A DNA stretch of 64,000 nucleotides, taken from the NCBI GenBank assembly GCA_033584155.1, contig CP138355.1, forward strand, positions 3,605,826 through 3,669,825, written 5' to 3'. Below are positions 44,246 to 54,480 of this stretch, piece by piece; position 1 is the first letter of the stretch, and each line of letters starts with the position of its first letter. The notes beneath the pieces were generated by a model that had not been told where the DNA came from, did no database searches, and saw only the letters and a list, made by a program, of their open reading frames with translations. The translations under genes and the position numbers were made by a program. Source of the stretch: Candidatus Electrothrix scaldis. Its GTDB lineage: Bacteria > Desulfobacterota > Desulfobulbia > Desulfobulbales > Desulfobulbaceae.

Positions 44246-47200
44246 ATGCCCTCATCATCTCTCGAATCCTCCCTTGTCCGCATCCTGACTGACAGCGGTC
44301 CTTCACGTCGGGCTTTTGGTGTGGGATTTCTGGTCACACCAAAACATATCATGACCTGTGCCCACGTGGTTAACGATGCCTTGGGAGAGTCTCAGAACAA
44401 CCCGAATCGACCGGATGCTGAAATTATCCTGGACTTTCCCTTGGTCAAAAATCAGCCCTTGCTGCGGGCGAAAATCCTGCACTGGCTTCCAGGACAGGAG
44501 GATAATTCCGGTGGTGATATTCAGGATATTACTGTACTGGAACTGCTCGCAGATACACCGCTCCCTTCCAGCTTGCACCCAGCCGCTCTTGTCCTGACAG
44601 AACAACAGGAAGGTTCCCAGGCCGAGGCAAAGGTCAGGATGTGCGGTTTTCCTGAAGGGACTGACCAGGGCACGTATACCAATGGCCTCCTCCAGGGAGT
44701 AACCGCCGGTGGGCTGATTGAAATCCACTGTCGGGATTATCCCCTTGCTCCTGATGGTGAACAACAGCAGCAAACCTATAGCATTAAGGAACTTCAGGAG
44801 CAATGGAAGCTGCTTGCGGAAAAACTTCAGGCCCTGGAAAAAGACCATATCCTGGAGACCCGTTCGGAAGAACGATTACGCCTGGAGCATCGGATTAAGG
44901 AAACCCGTACCGACCGGGATGCTGTCGAGCAACAGCTTACAGCCCTCCAAGATGCTGGCATTGTTGAGTCAGACAAGAAAGCCTCTTGCAAATCCGGCTT
45001 TGACGGCACTCCGGTCTGGGCAGTGCAGGAAAACGCGGTCTGTGGCATGGTCCTTAGCATGCAGAACCGGCACAACAAGGTGGTCACCTCTATGATCCCT
45101 GCGGCGCAGCTGATTGTCGCCTTCCCGGAGATGGAAGAGCTCAGCCGCCCGGCCAATCCCTATCTCGGCCTGGAGGCCTTTGGGGAAAAGGATGCCCAAC
45201 TCTATTTCGGTAGGCAGGAGACCGTGGCCCGAATTCAACGGATTGTGGGGGAGCAGGACTTTGTCGCAGTCATCGGGGCCAGCGGCAGCGGGAAATCCTC
45301 TGCGGTCTTTGCCGGGCTGGTGCCGGTCCTGCGCAGGAGTGGCGACTGGCTCATTGCCCGCTGTCTTCCCAGGAAGCAGCCCTTTTATGAGCTATCCTCT
45401 GCCCTGGTACCTTTTCTCTATGAGGACCCACTCCAGCGTTTGGAAAAGTGCAATGAACTGCGGAAAAAACTGCATGCCGGTTCACTGGGCCTGGGCAGTA
45501 TTATCCAGCAAATCAGCAGCCAGAACGATCAACGCCGTTTCCTACTCATTGTCGATCAGTTCGAGGAGCTGTTCACCCTGAATACGGATCGCAAGCTGGT
45601 TACGCGCTACATCGAGAGCCTGCTGGAAGTCCGGCAGACAGAGGGTTTCACAGTGCTGGTCACCATGCGGGCGGATTTCCTTGAATCCGCTGCGGGTTAT
45701 CCTGCTCTGGCTGAGGCCCTGAGTCATTGCCCGCCTTTTATTATCCCACCCATGAACGAAACAGACCTGCGCGAGGCGGTTGAACAGCCCGCAGCCATGT
45801 TCGGGGTGGAGTTTGAGCCGGGACTGGCCCAGCTTATTGTCCAGGATGTGGGCAGGGAGCCGGGCAGCCTGCCCCTGCTGGAATTCTGTCTGACCCAGCT
45901 CTGGGAACGGCAGGAGTTCCGGCGAATCACCCATGCAGCCTATACCGCCATCGGCGGGGTGCAGCAGGCCCTGGCCAATCATGCGGATGCAGTCTATGCC
46001 GAGTTTGATGAGCAGGATCGGGTCCGGCTCCGCCATATTTTCTTAAAATTGGTCCGACCGGGACAGGGCACCGAGGATACCCGGCAGGTGGCCACCCTGG
46101 AGCAAATCAGGCCGGAGAACCGGGAGGTGATCACCCGGCTGGCTGACCGACGCCTGGTGGTGACTGGGCGGGTGGAAGAGGAAGATACTGTGGAGGTGGT
46201 CCATGAGGCATTGATCCGCCGTTGGCAGACCTTGCGGCAATGGGTGGATGGAGATCGGGAGTTTTTGGTCTGGCAGGAGAAGTTGCGGGTGTTACTCCGG
46301 CAGTGGGAGGAGAGCGGGGAGGATGAAGGGGCCTTATTGCGGGGGTTGCCTCTGGATGAGGCCTTGAAATGGCGAGGGAGCCATGAGGGGCTGCTGGGGG
46401 AGGAGGAAAATGAGTTTATCAGAGCCTCGGACGAGCTACGGAAACGGGAGCTGCGGGAGAAAGAGGAGCAGGAGGCTGAGCGGGAGGCGGCCCGGCAGGC
46501 CAGAGAAAGGCAGCGTAAGACAAGTATTGCTATTCTTTCTGCGGGGTTGGTGGTTGCACTTGTGTTGTCAGGATTTTCGCTTATACAATGGCTTGATGCA
46601 AAACAACATCTTGCCAAAGCCTGTGAGCAGAAGGCCCTGGCAGCTCTGAAGACAGGTAAAAAACAGGACTCCAACGCGATGTATCAAGAGGCTCTGTTGC
46701 TTACCTCAGCTGCCTTAGAGCAGAGCACCCCTTTGCAGAACATACCTTTGAATCCCGCCTTTCAACGCGAACTCTTTGTACCTGATACATTTTATGCTGC
46801 TCTGAGAGAACGAGTAATCCTGTCAAACCATGAAGGCCCTGTCATCGACGTGACCTTCTCACCGGACGGCACTCGCCTCGCTTCTGCTTCAGGAGATAAG
46901 ACGGTGCGGATATGGGATATTAAAACCGGAAAAGAACTGAGCCGATTTAAGGGCCATGAAAACTTTGTCACCAGCGTGGCCTTCTCACCGGACGGTACAC
47001 GCCTCGCTTCTGCTTCAGGAGATAGCACGGTGCGACTCTGGGATATTAAAACCAGCAGAGAACTGAGCCGCTTCAAGGGCCATGAAGAAACCGTCCGCAG
47101 CGTGGCCTTCTCACCGGACGGCACACGCCTCGCTTCTGCTTCGCAAGATAAAACGGTGCGGATATGGGATATTCAGACCAACAGAGAGATAAGCCAACTC

Positions 47201-48808
47201 AAAGGCCATGAAAACTTTGTCACCAGCGTGGCCTTCTCACCAGACGGTACCCGCCTCGCTTCTGCTTCAGGAGATAGCACGGTGCGACTCTGGGATATTA
47301 AAACCGGAAAAGAACTGAGCCGATTTAAGGGCCATGAAAACTTTGTCTTCAGCGTGGACTTCTCGCCAAACGGCACCCGCCTCGCTTCTGCTTCCGGCGA
47401 TAAGACGGTGCGGATATGGAATATCCAAACCGGAAAAGAACTAACACAGCTCAAAGGCCATGAAAGACGTGTCTACAGCGTGGCCTTCTCACCGGACGGC
47501 ACACGTCTCGCTTCCGCTTCGGAAGATATGACGGTGCGACTCTGGGATATTAAAACCGGCAGAGAACTGAGCCGCTTCAAGGGCCATGAAAACTTTGTCT
47601 TCAGCGTGGACTTCTCGTCGGACAGTACCTGCCTTGCTTCCGCTTCGCAAGATAAAACGGTGCGGATATGGGATATTCAGACCGGCAAAGAGATGAGCCG
47701 ACTCAAAGGCCATGAAAGACGTATCTACAGCGTGGCCTTCTCACCGGACGGTACACGCCTCGCTTCTGCTTCAAGGGATAAAACGGTGCGACTCTGGGAT
47801 ATTAAAACCGGCAGAGAACTGAGCCGCTTCAAGGGTCATGAAGAGCGTGTCTACAGCGTGGCCTTCTCACCGGACGGCACACGTCTCGCTTCCGCTTCCA
47901 AAGATAAGACGGTGCGACTCTGGGATGTTCAGACCGGCAAAGAGCTGAGCAATTTCAAAGGCCACGAAGAGCGTGTCTTAAGCGTGACCTTCTCACCGGA
48001 CGGCACACGCCTCGCTTCCGCTTCGGAAGATAAGACGGTGCGACTCTGGGATGTTCAGACCGGCAAAGAGCTGAGCAATTTCAAAGGCCATGAAGAGACT
48101 GTCCGTAGCGTGGCCTTCTCACCGAATGGTACACGTCTCGCTTCCGGTTCAGTGGATAAGACGGTGCGGATATGGGATGTTCAGACCGGCAAAGAACTGA
48201 GCAATTTCAAAGGCCATGAAGAGCGTGTCTACAGCGTGGCCTTCTCACCGGACGGCACACGTCTCGCTTCCGCTTCCAAAGATAAGACGGTGCGACTCTG
48301 GGATGTTCAGACCGGCAAAGAGCTGAGCCGATTCAAGGGTCATGAAGAGCGTGTCTTAAGCGTGACCTTCTCACCGGACGGCACACGCCTCGCTTCCGCT
48401 TCAGAGGATAAAACAATGCGACTCTGGGATATTCAGACCGGCAAAGAACTGAGCCGATTCAAGGGTCATGAAGAGACTGTCCGCAGCGTGGCCTTCTCGC
48501 CGGACGGTACCCGCCTCGCTTCCGGTTCAGTGGATAAGACGGTGCGGATATGGAATATTAAATTCAATATCCTTCTCATTCCAAACGACCCCACTCCCTC
48601 CTTCAAGAGCTTCATCAATGCTGTAAAATTCCTCTGGCAACTAAACGTACAAGGCCTTGAGCTTGTCAAAACAGACCGCCGCACCCCAGAGGACCTAGAA
48701 AAATACGGAGCCCTGCTCAATCCCCCTCCCTCAGGCCAAAGCAAATTCGACCAGGTACTGGAATGGGCAGAGCAACAGCAGAACACAAGCCAAGACAACA
48801 ACGACTAA
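44246..48808 (+). CDS. trypsin-like/nSTAND NTPase/WD40 conflict-type protein
   Basis: A 1520-aa multidomain protein. Residues 1-290 form a trypsin-like fold with His40 (TCAHVV) and Asp94 (DITVLEL), but the serine position in GFDGTPVW is Asp253, so proteolysis is doubtful. A charged coiled coil interrupts it near 170-225. An nSTAND NTPase follows: YLGLEAFGEKDAQLYFGR, Walker A GASGSGKSS near 344, Walker B FLLIVDQFEELF near 431. A transmembrane helix lies near 759-782. Fourteen 42-residue WD40 repeats fill about 860-1440, then a short C-terminal tail. Such STAND proteins are thought to sense an invader or stress through the propellers and to activate the effector. It is monocistronic. Confidence 0.88.
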   Translation: MPSSSLESSLVRILTDSGPSRRAFGVGFLVTPKHIMTCAHVVNDALGESQNNPNRPDAEIILDFPLVKNQPLLRAKILHWLPGQEDNSGGDIQDITVLELLADTPLPSSLHPAALVLTEQQEGSQAEAKVRMCGFPEGTDQGTYTNGLLQGVTAGGLIEIHCRDYPLAPDGEQQQQTYSIKELQEQWKLLAEKLQALEKDHILETRSEERLRLEHRIKETRTDRDAVEQQLTALQDAGIVESDKKASCKSGFDGTPVWAVQENAVCGMVLSMQNRHNKVVTSMIPAAQLIVAFPEMEELSRPANPYLGLEAFGEKDAQLYFGRQETVARIQRIVGEQDFVAVIGASGSGKSSAVFAGLVPVLRRSGDWLIARCLPRKQPFYELSSALVPFLYEDPLQRLEKCNELRKKLHAGSLGLGSIIQQISSQNDQRRFLLIVDQFEELFTLNTDRKLVTRYIESLLEVRQTEGFTVLVTMRADFLESAAGYPALAEALSHCPPFIIPPMNETDLREAVEQPAAMFGVEFEPGLAQLIVQDVGREPGSLPLLEFCLTQLWERQEFRRITHAAYTAIGGVQQALANHADAVYAEFDEQDRVRLRHIFLKLVRPGQGTEDTRQVATLEQIRPENREVITRLADRRLVVTGRVEEEDTVEVVHEALIRRWQTLRQWVDGDREFLVWQEKLRVLLRQWEESGEDEGALLRGLPLDEALKWRGSHEGLLGEEENEFIRASDELRKRELREKEEQEAEREAARQARERQRKTSIAILSAGLVVALVLSGFSLIQWLDAKQHLAKACEQKALAALKTGKKQDSNAMYQEALLLTSAALEQSTPLQNIPLNPAFQRELFVPDTFYAALRERVILSNHEGPVIDVTFSPDGTRLASASGDKTVRIWDIKTGKELSRFKGHENFVTSVAFSPDGTRLASASGDSTVRLWDIKTSRELSRFKGHEETVRSVAFSPDGTRLASASQDKTVRIWDIQTNREISQLKGHENFVTSVAFSPDGTRLASASGDSTVRLWDIKTGKELSRFKGHENFVFSVDFSPNGTRLASASGDKTVRIWNIQTGKELTQLKGHERRVYSVAFSPDGTRLASASEDMTVRLWDIKTGRELSRFKGHENFVFSVDFSSDSTCLASASQDKTVRIWDIQTGKEMSRLKGHERRIYSVAFSPDGTRLASASRDKTVRLWDIKTGRELSRFKGHEERVYSVAFSPDGTRLASASKDKTVRLWDVQTGKELSNFKGHEERVLSVTFSPDGTRLASASEDKTVRLWDVQTGKELSNFKGHEETVRSVAFSPNGTRLASGSVDKTVRIWDVQTGKELSNFKGHEERVYSVAFSPDGTRLASASKDKTVRLWDVQTGKELSRFKGHEERVLSVTFSPDGTRLASASEDKTMRLWDIQTGKELSRFKGHEETVRSVAFSPDGTRLASGSVDKTVRIWNIKFNILLIPNDPTPSFKSFINAVKFLWQLNVQGLELVKTDRRTPEDLEKYGALLNPPPSGQSKFDQVLEWAEQQQNTSQDNND
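46824..48566 (+). repeat. 14 near-identical WD40 repeats, 126-bp period
   Basis: Each unit reads like SVAFSPDGTRLASAS-DKTVRLWD with variable blade-edge residues (ENF, EET, ERR, EER). Units 9-11 and 12-14 (from about 47837 and 48215) are an almost exact 378-bp duplication. Confidence 0.92.
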
Positions 48809-48829
48809 TCCCCCCCAAAAAAAAACACA

Positions 48830-48863
48830 AAAGGCCGCCCCCGTTTCCACGAGAGCGGCCTTT
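48830..48863. terminator. bidirectional terminator between the STAND gene and carB
   Basis: AAAGGCCGC (48830-48838) pairs with GCGGCCTTT (48855-48863) between two convergent genes; a poly-A/T flank exists on the left side. Confidence 0.8.
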
Positions 48864-48914
48864 CCAGCGTCAACGCTCAGCAAGAATTCAGCAAACGCTG
48901 AATTCAACACTTCA

Positions 48915-51900
48915 TTAATCTGCCGAAGAAAACTCCTGCACAGTCTTCACACCCACTTCCTGCTCCGCAGTGGCAATAATGGCCTGGGCCATAGAAACCG
49001 CACCATTCACGGTGGTGGTGTAGGGGATATGATAATCCAGGGCGGCCCGACGGATTCGATAGGAATCCTCGGTGGTCCTGCTGCCGGAAGAGGTGTTGAT
49101 AATCCACTGCACCTGCCCATCCTTGATCTTATCCAGAATATGCGGCCGTCCCTGAGAGATCTTATTGATCTGCTCACAGGCTACCCCATACTCGGTAAAG
49201 CGCTCAGCAGTACCATCAGTGGCCAGCAGAGTGAACCCTCTTGCAATCAGTGACTTAACCACTGGCACCAAAGGCGCTTTATCACCACGCCGCACAGAGA
49301 TGAACACACAGCCGGAGGTAGGAACCTTCTGGTTGGCTGCCTGCTGTGACTTGGCCAGGGCCAGACCAAGGTCATCGTCAATACCCATGACCTCACCAGT
49401 GGATTTCATCTCCGGTCCGAGCAGGGTATCCACATTCTCAAAACGATCAAAGGGGAACACCGCCTCTTTCACCGCCCAGTGATCAATAGACACCTCCTCA
49501 GTAAAGCCCAGTTCCTCCAGGCTGATACCCATCATCACCTTGGTAGCCATCTTGGCCAGGGGCACGCCGGTGGCCTTGGAAACAAAAGGCACGGTACGGG
49601 ACGCCCGAGGATTCACCTCCAGGATGTAGAGCTGCTCGTCTTTGACAGCATACTGCACGTTCATCAGACCGATAACCCCCAGTTCGCCAGCCATTGCCTT
49701 GGTGGCCCGCATGATCTCGTTGATCATGTTTTCCGACAGGGTATGGGGCGGCAACACACAGGCTGAGTCACCGGAATGAATACCGGCCTCCTCAATATGC
49801 TCCATAATTCCACCAATCACGGTCATCTTGCCGTCGGAGATAGCATCCACGTCCACCTCAATAGCATCTTTCAGAAATCTGTCCAGCAGGACCGGATGCT
49901 CGCTGCCCATAATGGTAGGCCGGGCCATGAACTCCCGCAGCCCCTGATCATTATAGACAATCTGCATATCCCGACCACCCAGAACATAGGAAGGACGCAT
50001 CACCACCGGATAGCCTATCCGCTCTACCTCTTTTAAGGCATCTTCCAGATTATTCACTGTGCCGTTCTCTGGCTGCTTGAGCCCCAGCTTCTGGAGGAGC
50101 TGCTGGAAGCGCTTCCGGTCCTCAGCCCGGTCAATGGCGTCCGGTGAAGTACCGATGACCGGCACGCCTGTCTTATCCAAGGCCACAGCCAGGTTCAGCG
50201 GAGTCTGACCACCGAACTGGACAATAACCCCGTCCGGTTTTTCCAGCTCAATAATATTAAGCACATCCTCACGGGTCAGCGGTTCAAAATAGAGACGATC
50301 CGAGGTGTCGTAGTCTGTGGACACGGTCTCTGGGTTGGAGTTGACCATGATGGATTCCACCCCGATCTCCTCCAGGGCAAAGGAGGCATGCACGCAGCAA
50401 TAATCAAACTCAATCCCCTGACCGATCCGGTTGGGTCCACCACCCAGGATTACGATCTTTTTCCGATCCGAAGGCAGGGACTCATTCTCCTGATCATAGC
50501 AGGAGTAATAATACGGAGTATAGGACTCAAACTCGGCTGCACAGGTGTCCACGAGCTTATACACCGGAAGAACGTTATTTTCCTTGCGCAGCTTGCGGAT
50601 ATCATCCTCTGAGGTGCCAGTCAGATACCCCAACTGGGCATCGGAAAAACCATGTTGCTTGGCTACCCGGAGAAAATCGGCATCAAGGCCGGAGAAACCG
50701 CGCTGCTGAATCTCCTTCCCCATGTCAACAATCTGCTGCATACTGCGCAGGTACCAGGGATCAATCTTGCTCAATTCCTGCATCCGCTCAATGGACATGC
50801 CGCGACGCATAGCTTCAAAGAGATGGAAGAAACGCTTGGAGTTGGGCTCGGTCAGGCCTTGCTCCAGATCATCCTGGTGCAGATCTTCCATCCCAGCCTT
50901 ACCATCAAAACCAAAGCCCATCCGCCCGATTTCCAGCGAACGCATACCTTTCTGAAAGGCCTCCTTAAAAGTCCGGCCAATAGCCATAGTCTCGCCCACA
51001 GATTTCATCGCTGTGGTGAGATAGTCATCTGCTTCCGGGAATTTCTCAAAGGTCCAGCGGGGAATTTTGACTACGCAGTAATCAATGGTAGGCTCAAAGG
51101 CAGCATAGGTTTCCTTGGTGATGTCGTTCTGTAACTCATCCAGGGTATAGCCCACAGCCAGCTTGGCCGCGATCTTGGCAATAGGGAAGCCGGTGGCCTT
51201 GGAAGCCAGAGCGGAAGAACGGGAAACACGGGGGTTCATCTCAATGACCATGATTTCGCCGTCTTCCGGGTTAACCGCAAACTGCACATTGGAACCACCG
51301 GTCTCAACACCGATTTCCCGAATAATGGCGATGGAGGCATCACGCAGCTCCTGATACTCGCGATCAGACAGGGTCTGTTGCGGGGCCACAGTGATGGAAT
51401 CACCGGTATGCACACCCATTGCATCAATGTTCTCGATGGAGCAGATAATGACCACGTTATCCTTACGGTCGCGCACCACCTCCAGCTCGTATTCCTTCCA
51501 ACCCAGCAGACTGCGTTCCAGCATGATCTCATTGGTCATGGAAAGATCCAGACCAGCGGTGCAGAGCTCACGTAATTCCTGGCGGTTATAGGCCACACCG
51601 CCGCCGGTTCCGCCCAAGGTAAAGCTGGGACGAACAATAACAGGAAAGCCTATCTCGTCCCCGGCTGCCATTGCTTCCTCAATCTCATGGACGATAAAGG
51701 ATTTCGGCACATTAAGACCGATCTTCTCCATGGCATCGCGGAACTCTTCCCGGCCTTCGGCCTTGCGGATTACGTCGATATTAGCGGCCAGCATCTCGAC
51801 ATTATACTTTTCCAGAATGCCGGTTTCTGCTACCTTGATGGCGGTGTTCAGCGCGGTCTGACCACCCAGAGTCGGCAGGATGGCATCAGGACGCTCCCGC

Positions 51901-52136
51901 TCAATAACCTTGATCAGGTATTCTGGAGTAATAGGTTCTATATAGGTGCGATCAGCCAGCCCCGGATCGGTCATAATAGTGGCCGGATTGGAGTTGATCA
52001 GCACTACCTCATAGCCCTCTTCCTTGAGGGCCTTGACGGCCTGCGCACCGGAATAATCGAATTCACAGGCCTGACTGATAATGATCGGCCCGGAGCCGAT
52101 AATCAAAATCTTATGTATATCTGTGCGTTTTGGCAT
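48915..52136 (-). CDS. carB: carbamoyl-phosphate synthase large chain
   Basis: The 1073-aa cytoplasmic subunit makes carbamoyl phosphate from bicarbonate, ATP and ammonia for arginine and pyrimidines. Both ATP-grasp halves are complete: [21 protein letters not shown] and [19 protein letters not shown] at their starts, [21 protein letters not shown] and [21 protein letters not shown] in the active sites. A C-terminal MGS-type allosteric domain follows (residues about 930-1073). Length and order are normal. carA lies just upstream on the same strand, separated by 91 bases that contain a REP-like palindrome. Confidence 0.97.
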   Translation of the reverse strand: MPKRTDIHKILIIGSGPIIISQACEFDYSGAQAVKALKEEGYEVVLINSNPATIMTDPGLADRTYIEPITPEYLIKVIERERPDAILPTLGGQTALNTAIKVAETGILEKYNVEMLAANIDVIRKAEGREEFRDAMEKIGLNVPKSFIVHEIEEAMAAGDEIGFPVIVRPSFTLGGTGGGVAYNRQELRELCTAGLDLSMTNEIMLERSLLGWKEYELEVVRDRKDNVVIICSIENIDAMGVHTGDSITVAPQQTLSDREYQELRDASIAIIREIGVETGGSNVQFAVNPEDGEIMVIEMNPRVSRSSALASKATGFPIAKIAAKLAVGYTLDELQNDITKETYAAFEPTIDYCVVKIPRWTFEKFPEADDYLTTAMKSVGETMAIGRTFKEAFQKGMRSLEIGRMGFGFDGKAGMEDLHQDDLEQGLTEPNSKRFFHLFEAMRRGMSIERMQELSKIDPWYLRSMQQIVDMGKEIQQRGFSGLDADFLRVAKQHGFSDAQLGYLTGTSEDDIRKLRKENNVLPVYKLVDTCAAEFESYTPYYYSCYDQENESLPSDRKKIVILGGGPNRIGQGIEFDYCCVHASFALEEIGVESIMVNSNPETVSTDYDTSDRLYFEPLTREDVLNIIELEKPDGVIVQFGGQTPLNLAVALDKTGVPVIGTSPDAIDRAEDRKRFQQLLQKLGLKQPENGTVNNLEDALKEVERIGYPVVMRPSYVLGGRDMQIVYNDQGLREFMARPTIMGSEHPVLLDRFLKDAIEVDVDAISDGKMTVIGGIMEHIEEAGIHSGDSACVLPPHTLSENMINEIMRATKAMAGELGVIGLMNVQYAVKDEQLYILEVNPRASRTVPFVSKATGVPLAKMATKVMMGISLEELGFTEEVSIDHWAVKEAVFPFDRFENVDTLLGPEMKSTGEVMGIDDDLGLALAKSQQAANQKVPTSGCVFISVRRGDKAPLVPVVKSLIARGFTLLATDGTAERFTEYGVACEQINKISQGRPHILDKIKDGQVQWIINTSSGSRTTEDSYRIRRAALDYHIPYTTTVNGAVSMAQAIIATAEQEVGVKTVQEFSSAD

Positions 52137-52171
52137 GACAGAGGATATGTGGAATATTTAATGTAGATTTC

Positions 52172-52200
52172 ATGTAGGGGCACGGCATGCCGTGCCCCTC
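52172..52200. repeat. REP-like palindrome, copy 3
   Basis: GTAGGGGCACGG and CCGTGCCCCT flank a central GCATGC, forming a long perfect hairpin between carA and carB. Confidence 0.75.
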
Positions 52201-52227
52201 CGTATAAATTTTATTCCCGGTGATAAA

Positions 52228-53337
52228 TCACCGGGCCATCAGCTCAAGAAAACGATCAAAGAGGTATAGAGCATCATGGGGGCCAGGTGCGTGCTCAGGA
52301 TGGTATTGCACAGAAAAGGCCGGAAACTCGGTATGGCGCATACCCTCCAGACTGCCATCATTGAGATTGATATGGGTCATCTCCACCTTATCTGGCAGGC
52401 TCTCCGGGTCAACGCAGAAGCCGTGGTTCTGGGAGGTGATTTCCACCTTGCCGGTTTGCAGATCTTTGACCGGCTGGTTACCGCCCCGATGACCGAATTT
52501 CAGCTTATAGGTGGAGGCCCCGTAGGCCAGGCCGAGGATCTGATGCCCCAAGCAAATACCAAAGATCGGTTTCTTGCCCAGGAGCTTGCGTACGTTTTCC
52601 ACAACCCCCTCTACGCCCGCAGGATCACCAGGACCGTTGGAAAGAAAAATACCATCCGGGTTCAGGGCCAGGACCTCTTCAGCAGAGGTGGTGGCAGGAA
52701 CTACGTGGACAGCACAACCCTTTTCCTTGAGGATACGGAGCTGGTTATATTTCACCCCGAAATCATAGGCAACAACCTTGAACTTATCAGCTGTCTCTGG
52801 GGCAAAGCCTGTTCCTTCTGCCGGAGCATTATTCAGCCAATTATAGGCAGCTCCCGTGGTCACCCGGGCCACCATGTCCCGCCCGACCAGACCGGGCCAA
52901 TCCTTTGCCCGCTGCACCAGAGAGGCCTCATCCAGGTCCTCGGTGGAGATAATAGCCTTCATTGCCCCGTGCTTGCGGATAATACGGGTCAGCATCCGGG
53001 TGTCAAAGCCATCAACACCTAAGACACCAAATTTCTGCAAGAACTCCGCCAAAGTGCCGGTGGCTCTGAAATTACTGGGCACGTCCTGATATTCACGCAC
53101 CAAAAAGGCGCGGGGATGGACAGACGAGGACTCCATATCCTCCTCATTGATCCCGTAATTACCGATCAGAGGATAGGTCATGGTGACCAGCTGGCCTGTA
53201 TAGGAGGGATCGGTCAGAACCTCCTGATAACCGCTCATGCTGGTATTAAAGACTATTTCACCGACTGCCTCTCCAGCTCCGGTAAAAGAGCGTCCGGTGA
53301 GCACGGTGCCATCTTCAAGCGCGATTAATGCTTTCAT
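52228..53337 (-). CDS. carA: carbamoyl-phosphate synthase small chain
   Basis: The 369-aa subunit hydrolyses glutamine and passes ammonia to CarB. It has the N-terminal CarA domain ([35 protein letters not shown]) and a class-I glutamine amidotransferase domain with the nucleophile in [16 protein letters not shown] and the His/Glu pair in [11 protein letters not shown]. The frame runs upstream to 53400, but ATG 53337 follows GGGAG and matches the conserved start. It forms a unit with carB downstream. Confidence 0.97.
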   Translation of the reverse strand: MKALIALEDGTVLTGRSFTGAGEAVGEIVFNTSMSGYQEVLTDPSYTGQLVTMTYPLIGNYGINEEDMESSSVHPRAFLVREYQDVPSNFRATGTLAEFLQKFGVLGVDGFDTRMLTRIIRKHGAMKAIISTEDLDEASLVQRAKDWPGLVGRDMVARVTTGAAYNWLNNAPAEGTGFAPETADKFKVVAYDFGVKYNQLRILKEKGCAVHVVPATTSAEEVLALNPDGIFLSNGPGDPAGVEGVVENVRKLLGKKPIFGICLGHQILGLAYGASTYKLKFGHRGGNQPVKDLQTGKVEITSQNHGFCVDPESLPDKVEMTHINLNDGSLEGMRHTEFPAFSVQYHPEHAPGPHDALYLFDRFLELMAR

Positions 53338-53411
53338 ATAAACTCCCATCTCGGCCCGCAGGCCGAGAAAACAAACATAAAAATGAGCCGAGCACCCCAA
53401 AAGAGTCAGCC

Positions 53412-53517
53412 TGTACTTTCATATACAATCTCACCCCGCCCCTCTGGGGCGGGACAACAAACAATGGAAATCGGATGGGTTACTCAAGTGGGTCATCCAG
53501 CTCTTTCATATAAAAAA
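53412..53517 (-). repeat. dispersed ~105-bp repeat with GC hairpin, copy 1
   Basis: It is related to 54345-54448 in the same orientation. The shared parts are TGTACTTTC at one end, the hairpin CCCGCCCC/GGGGCGGG (53435-53442 with 53446-53453), GACAACAAA, and TTTCATATAAAAA at the other end. On the minus strand a nine-codon frame (MKELDDPLE) starts inside it. Confidence 0.7.
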
Positions 53518-53615
53518 TATTCTGTAGAGATAGACTATGGATTTTGCCTGCGACTTTTGCGTTCCGACGCTTTTTAACATTCTCTGTATCGCTTTGCAAT
53601 GAAGATAAGAGAAAG

Positions 53616-54215
53616 CTATCCCCGCAACGTTGCGGCGACCTCTCCCATGCGTATCCCCAAATTCCTGGCCGTGGCAATGCCCGTTGTATCAGCTTCATAG
53701 CCATCCGGGTGATTGGCCCAGGCTGCTCCGCCAAAATGGTCGCCGTCACCGATGATGATCATATCATGAATCATCATGGCTGCATGCGCCGCCTGCACGG
53801 TCAGCTCCTGCCCTCCGTTCCTGGAACCGCCCACAGCGATAACCCCACCAAGCTTATTCTTCAACATAAATCCGTTCCGTCGGAAGATAACAGTTCGATC
53901 GATAAAGGCCTTGGCCCGGCTGGTCATACAGCCCATGTACACAGGAGTTGCGAGGATGATGCCGACCAGTTCCGGGTCAGCAAGTTTAGGAATGATAGAC
54001 TGAAAGTCATCTTTTTGACTGCACAGGACACCCTTTTTACAGGCATCGCAGGCAATACAGCCTCGAATTTCAAGTGGGGCAAGATCGATTAATTCAACCT
54101 CAATGCCATTCGCAGAGGTCTCAGCTGCATTCTTGATGGCATCAAGACATTGCTCCAAAAGGAATCGGGTGGATTTATTCTGTCTCGGACTTGCTGCTAC
54201 ACCTAGGATTTTCAT
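53616..54215 (-). CDS. NADPH-dependent FMN reductase / iron-sulfur flavoprotein-like
   Basis: The 199-aa flavodoxin-fold protein has the FMN-phosphate loop near its start (GVAASPRQNKSTRFLLEQ). A cysteine cluster GCIACDACKKGVLC resembles the Fe-S ligands of archaeal-type iron-sulfur flavoproteins. It also has TPVYMGCMTSRAKAFIDRT and GGVIAVGGSRNGGQE. It probably reduces FMN or transfers electrons between carriers in the cytoplasm. ATG 54215 fits the conserved start; an upstream ATG at 54251 has no homology. It is bracketed by two copies of a dispersed repeat. Confidence 0.85.
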   Translation of the reverse strand: MKILGVAASPRQNKSTRFLLEQCLDAIKNAAETSANGIEVELIDLAPLEIRGCIACDACKKGVLCSQKDDFQSIIPKLADPELVGIILATPVYMGCMTSRAKAFIDRTVIFRRNGFMLKNKLGGVIAVGGSRNGGQELTVQAAHAAMMIHDMIIIGDGDHFGGAAWANHPDGYEADTTGIATARNLGIRMGEVAATLRG

Positions 54216-54344
54216 TACTGATTTTTTCTCTCGTGTTCGTGATTCGTGCATCGTAAAAAAGATACATCAATAACCGGCATTGGCCAGCATTACCTATAAA
54301 GGCCTACCCTCCTCTCTGGAGAGAAGGCAACATATAAAAAGGTT

Positions 54345-54448
54345 TGTACTTTCAATAAACGTCATCCTCCCCCTCTGGGGAGGACAACAAAACATAGATA
54401 TTGGTTAGGCGCTCCTAAAACGCCACCCACAATTTTCATATAAAAAAA
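54345..54448 (-). repeat. dispersed ~105-bp repeat with GC hairpin, copy 2
   Basis: TGTACTTTC, the stem CCTCCCC/GGGGAGG (54366-54372 with 54377-54383), GACAACAAAA, and TTTTCATATAAAAAAA appear in the same order as in copy 1. On the minus strand a short frame (MKIVGGVL) starts at the equivalent ATG. Confidence 0.7.
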
Positions 54449-54480
54449 GCCCAGCATCATAACAGATACTGAGCAACTTT

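Noticed and set aside
46792-47713. Antisense open frames across the WD40 repeats
   Set aside because: They mirror the repeat period and encode Ser/Pro/Arg-rich sequence without start signals; they are shadows of the repeats.
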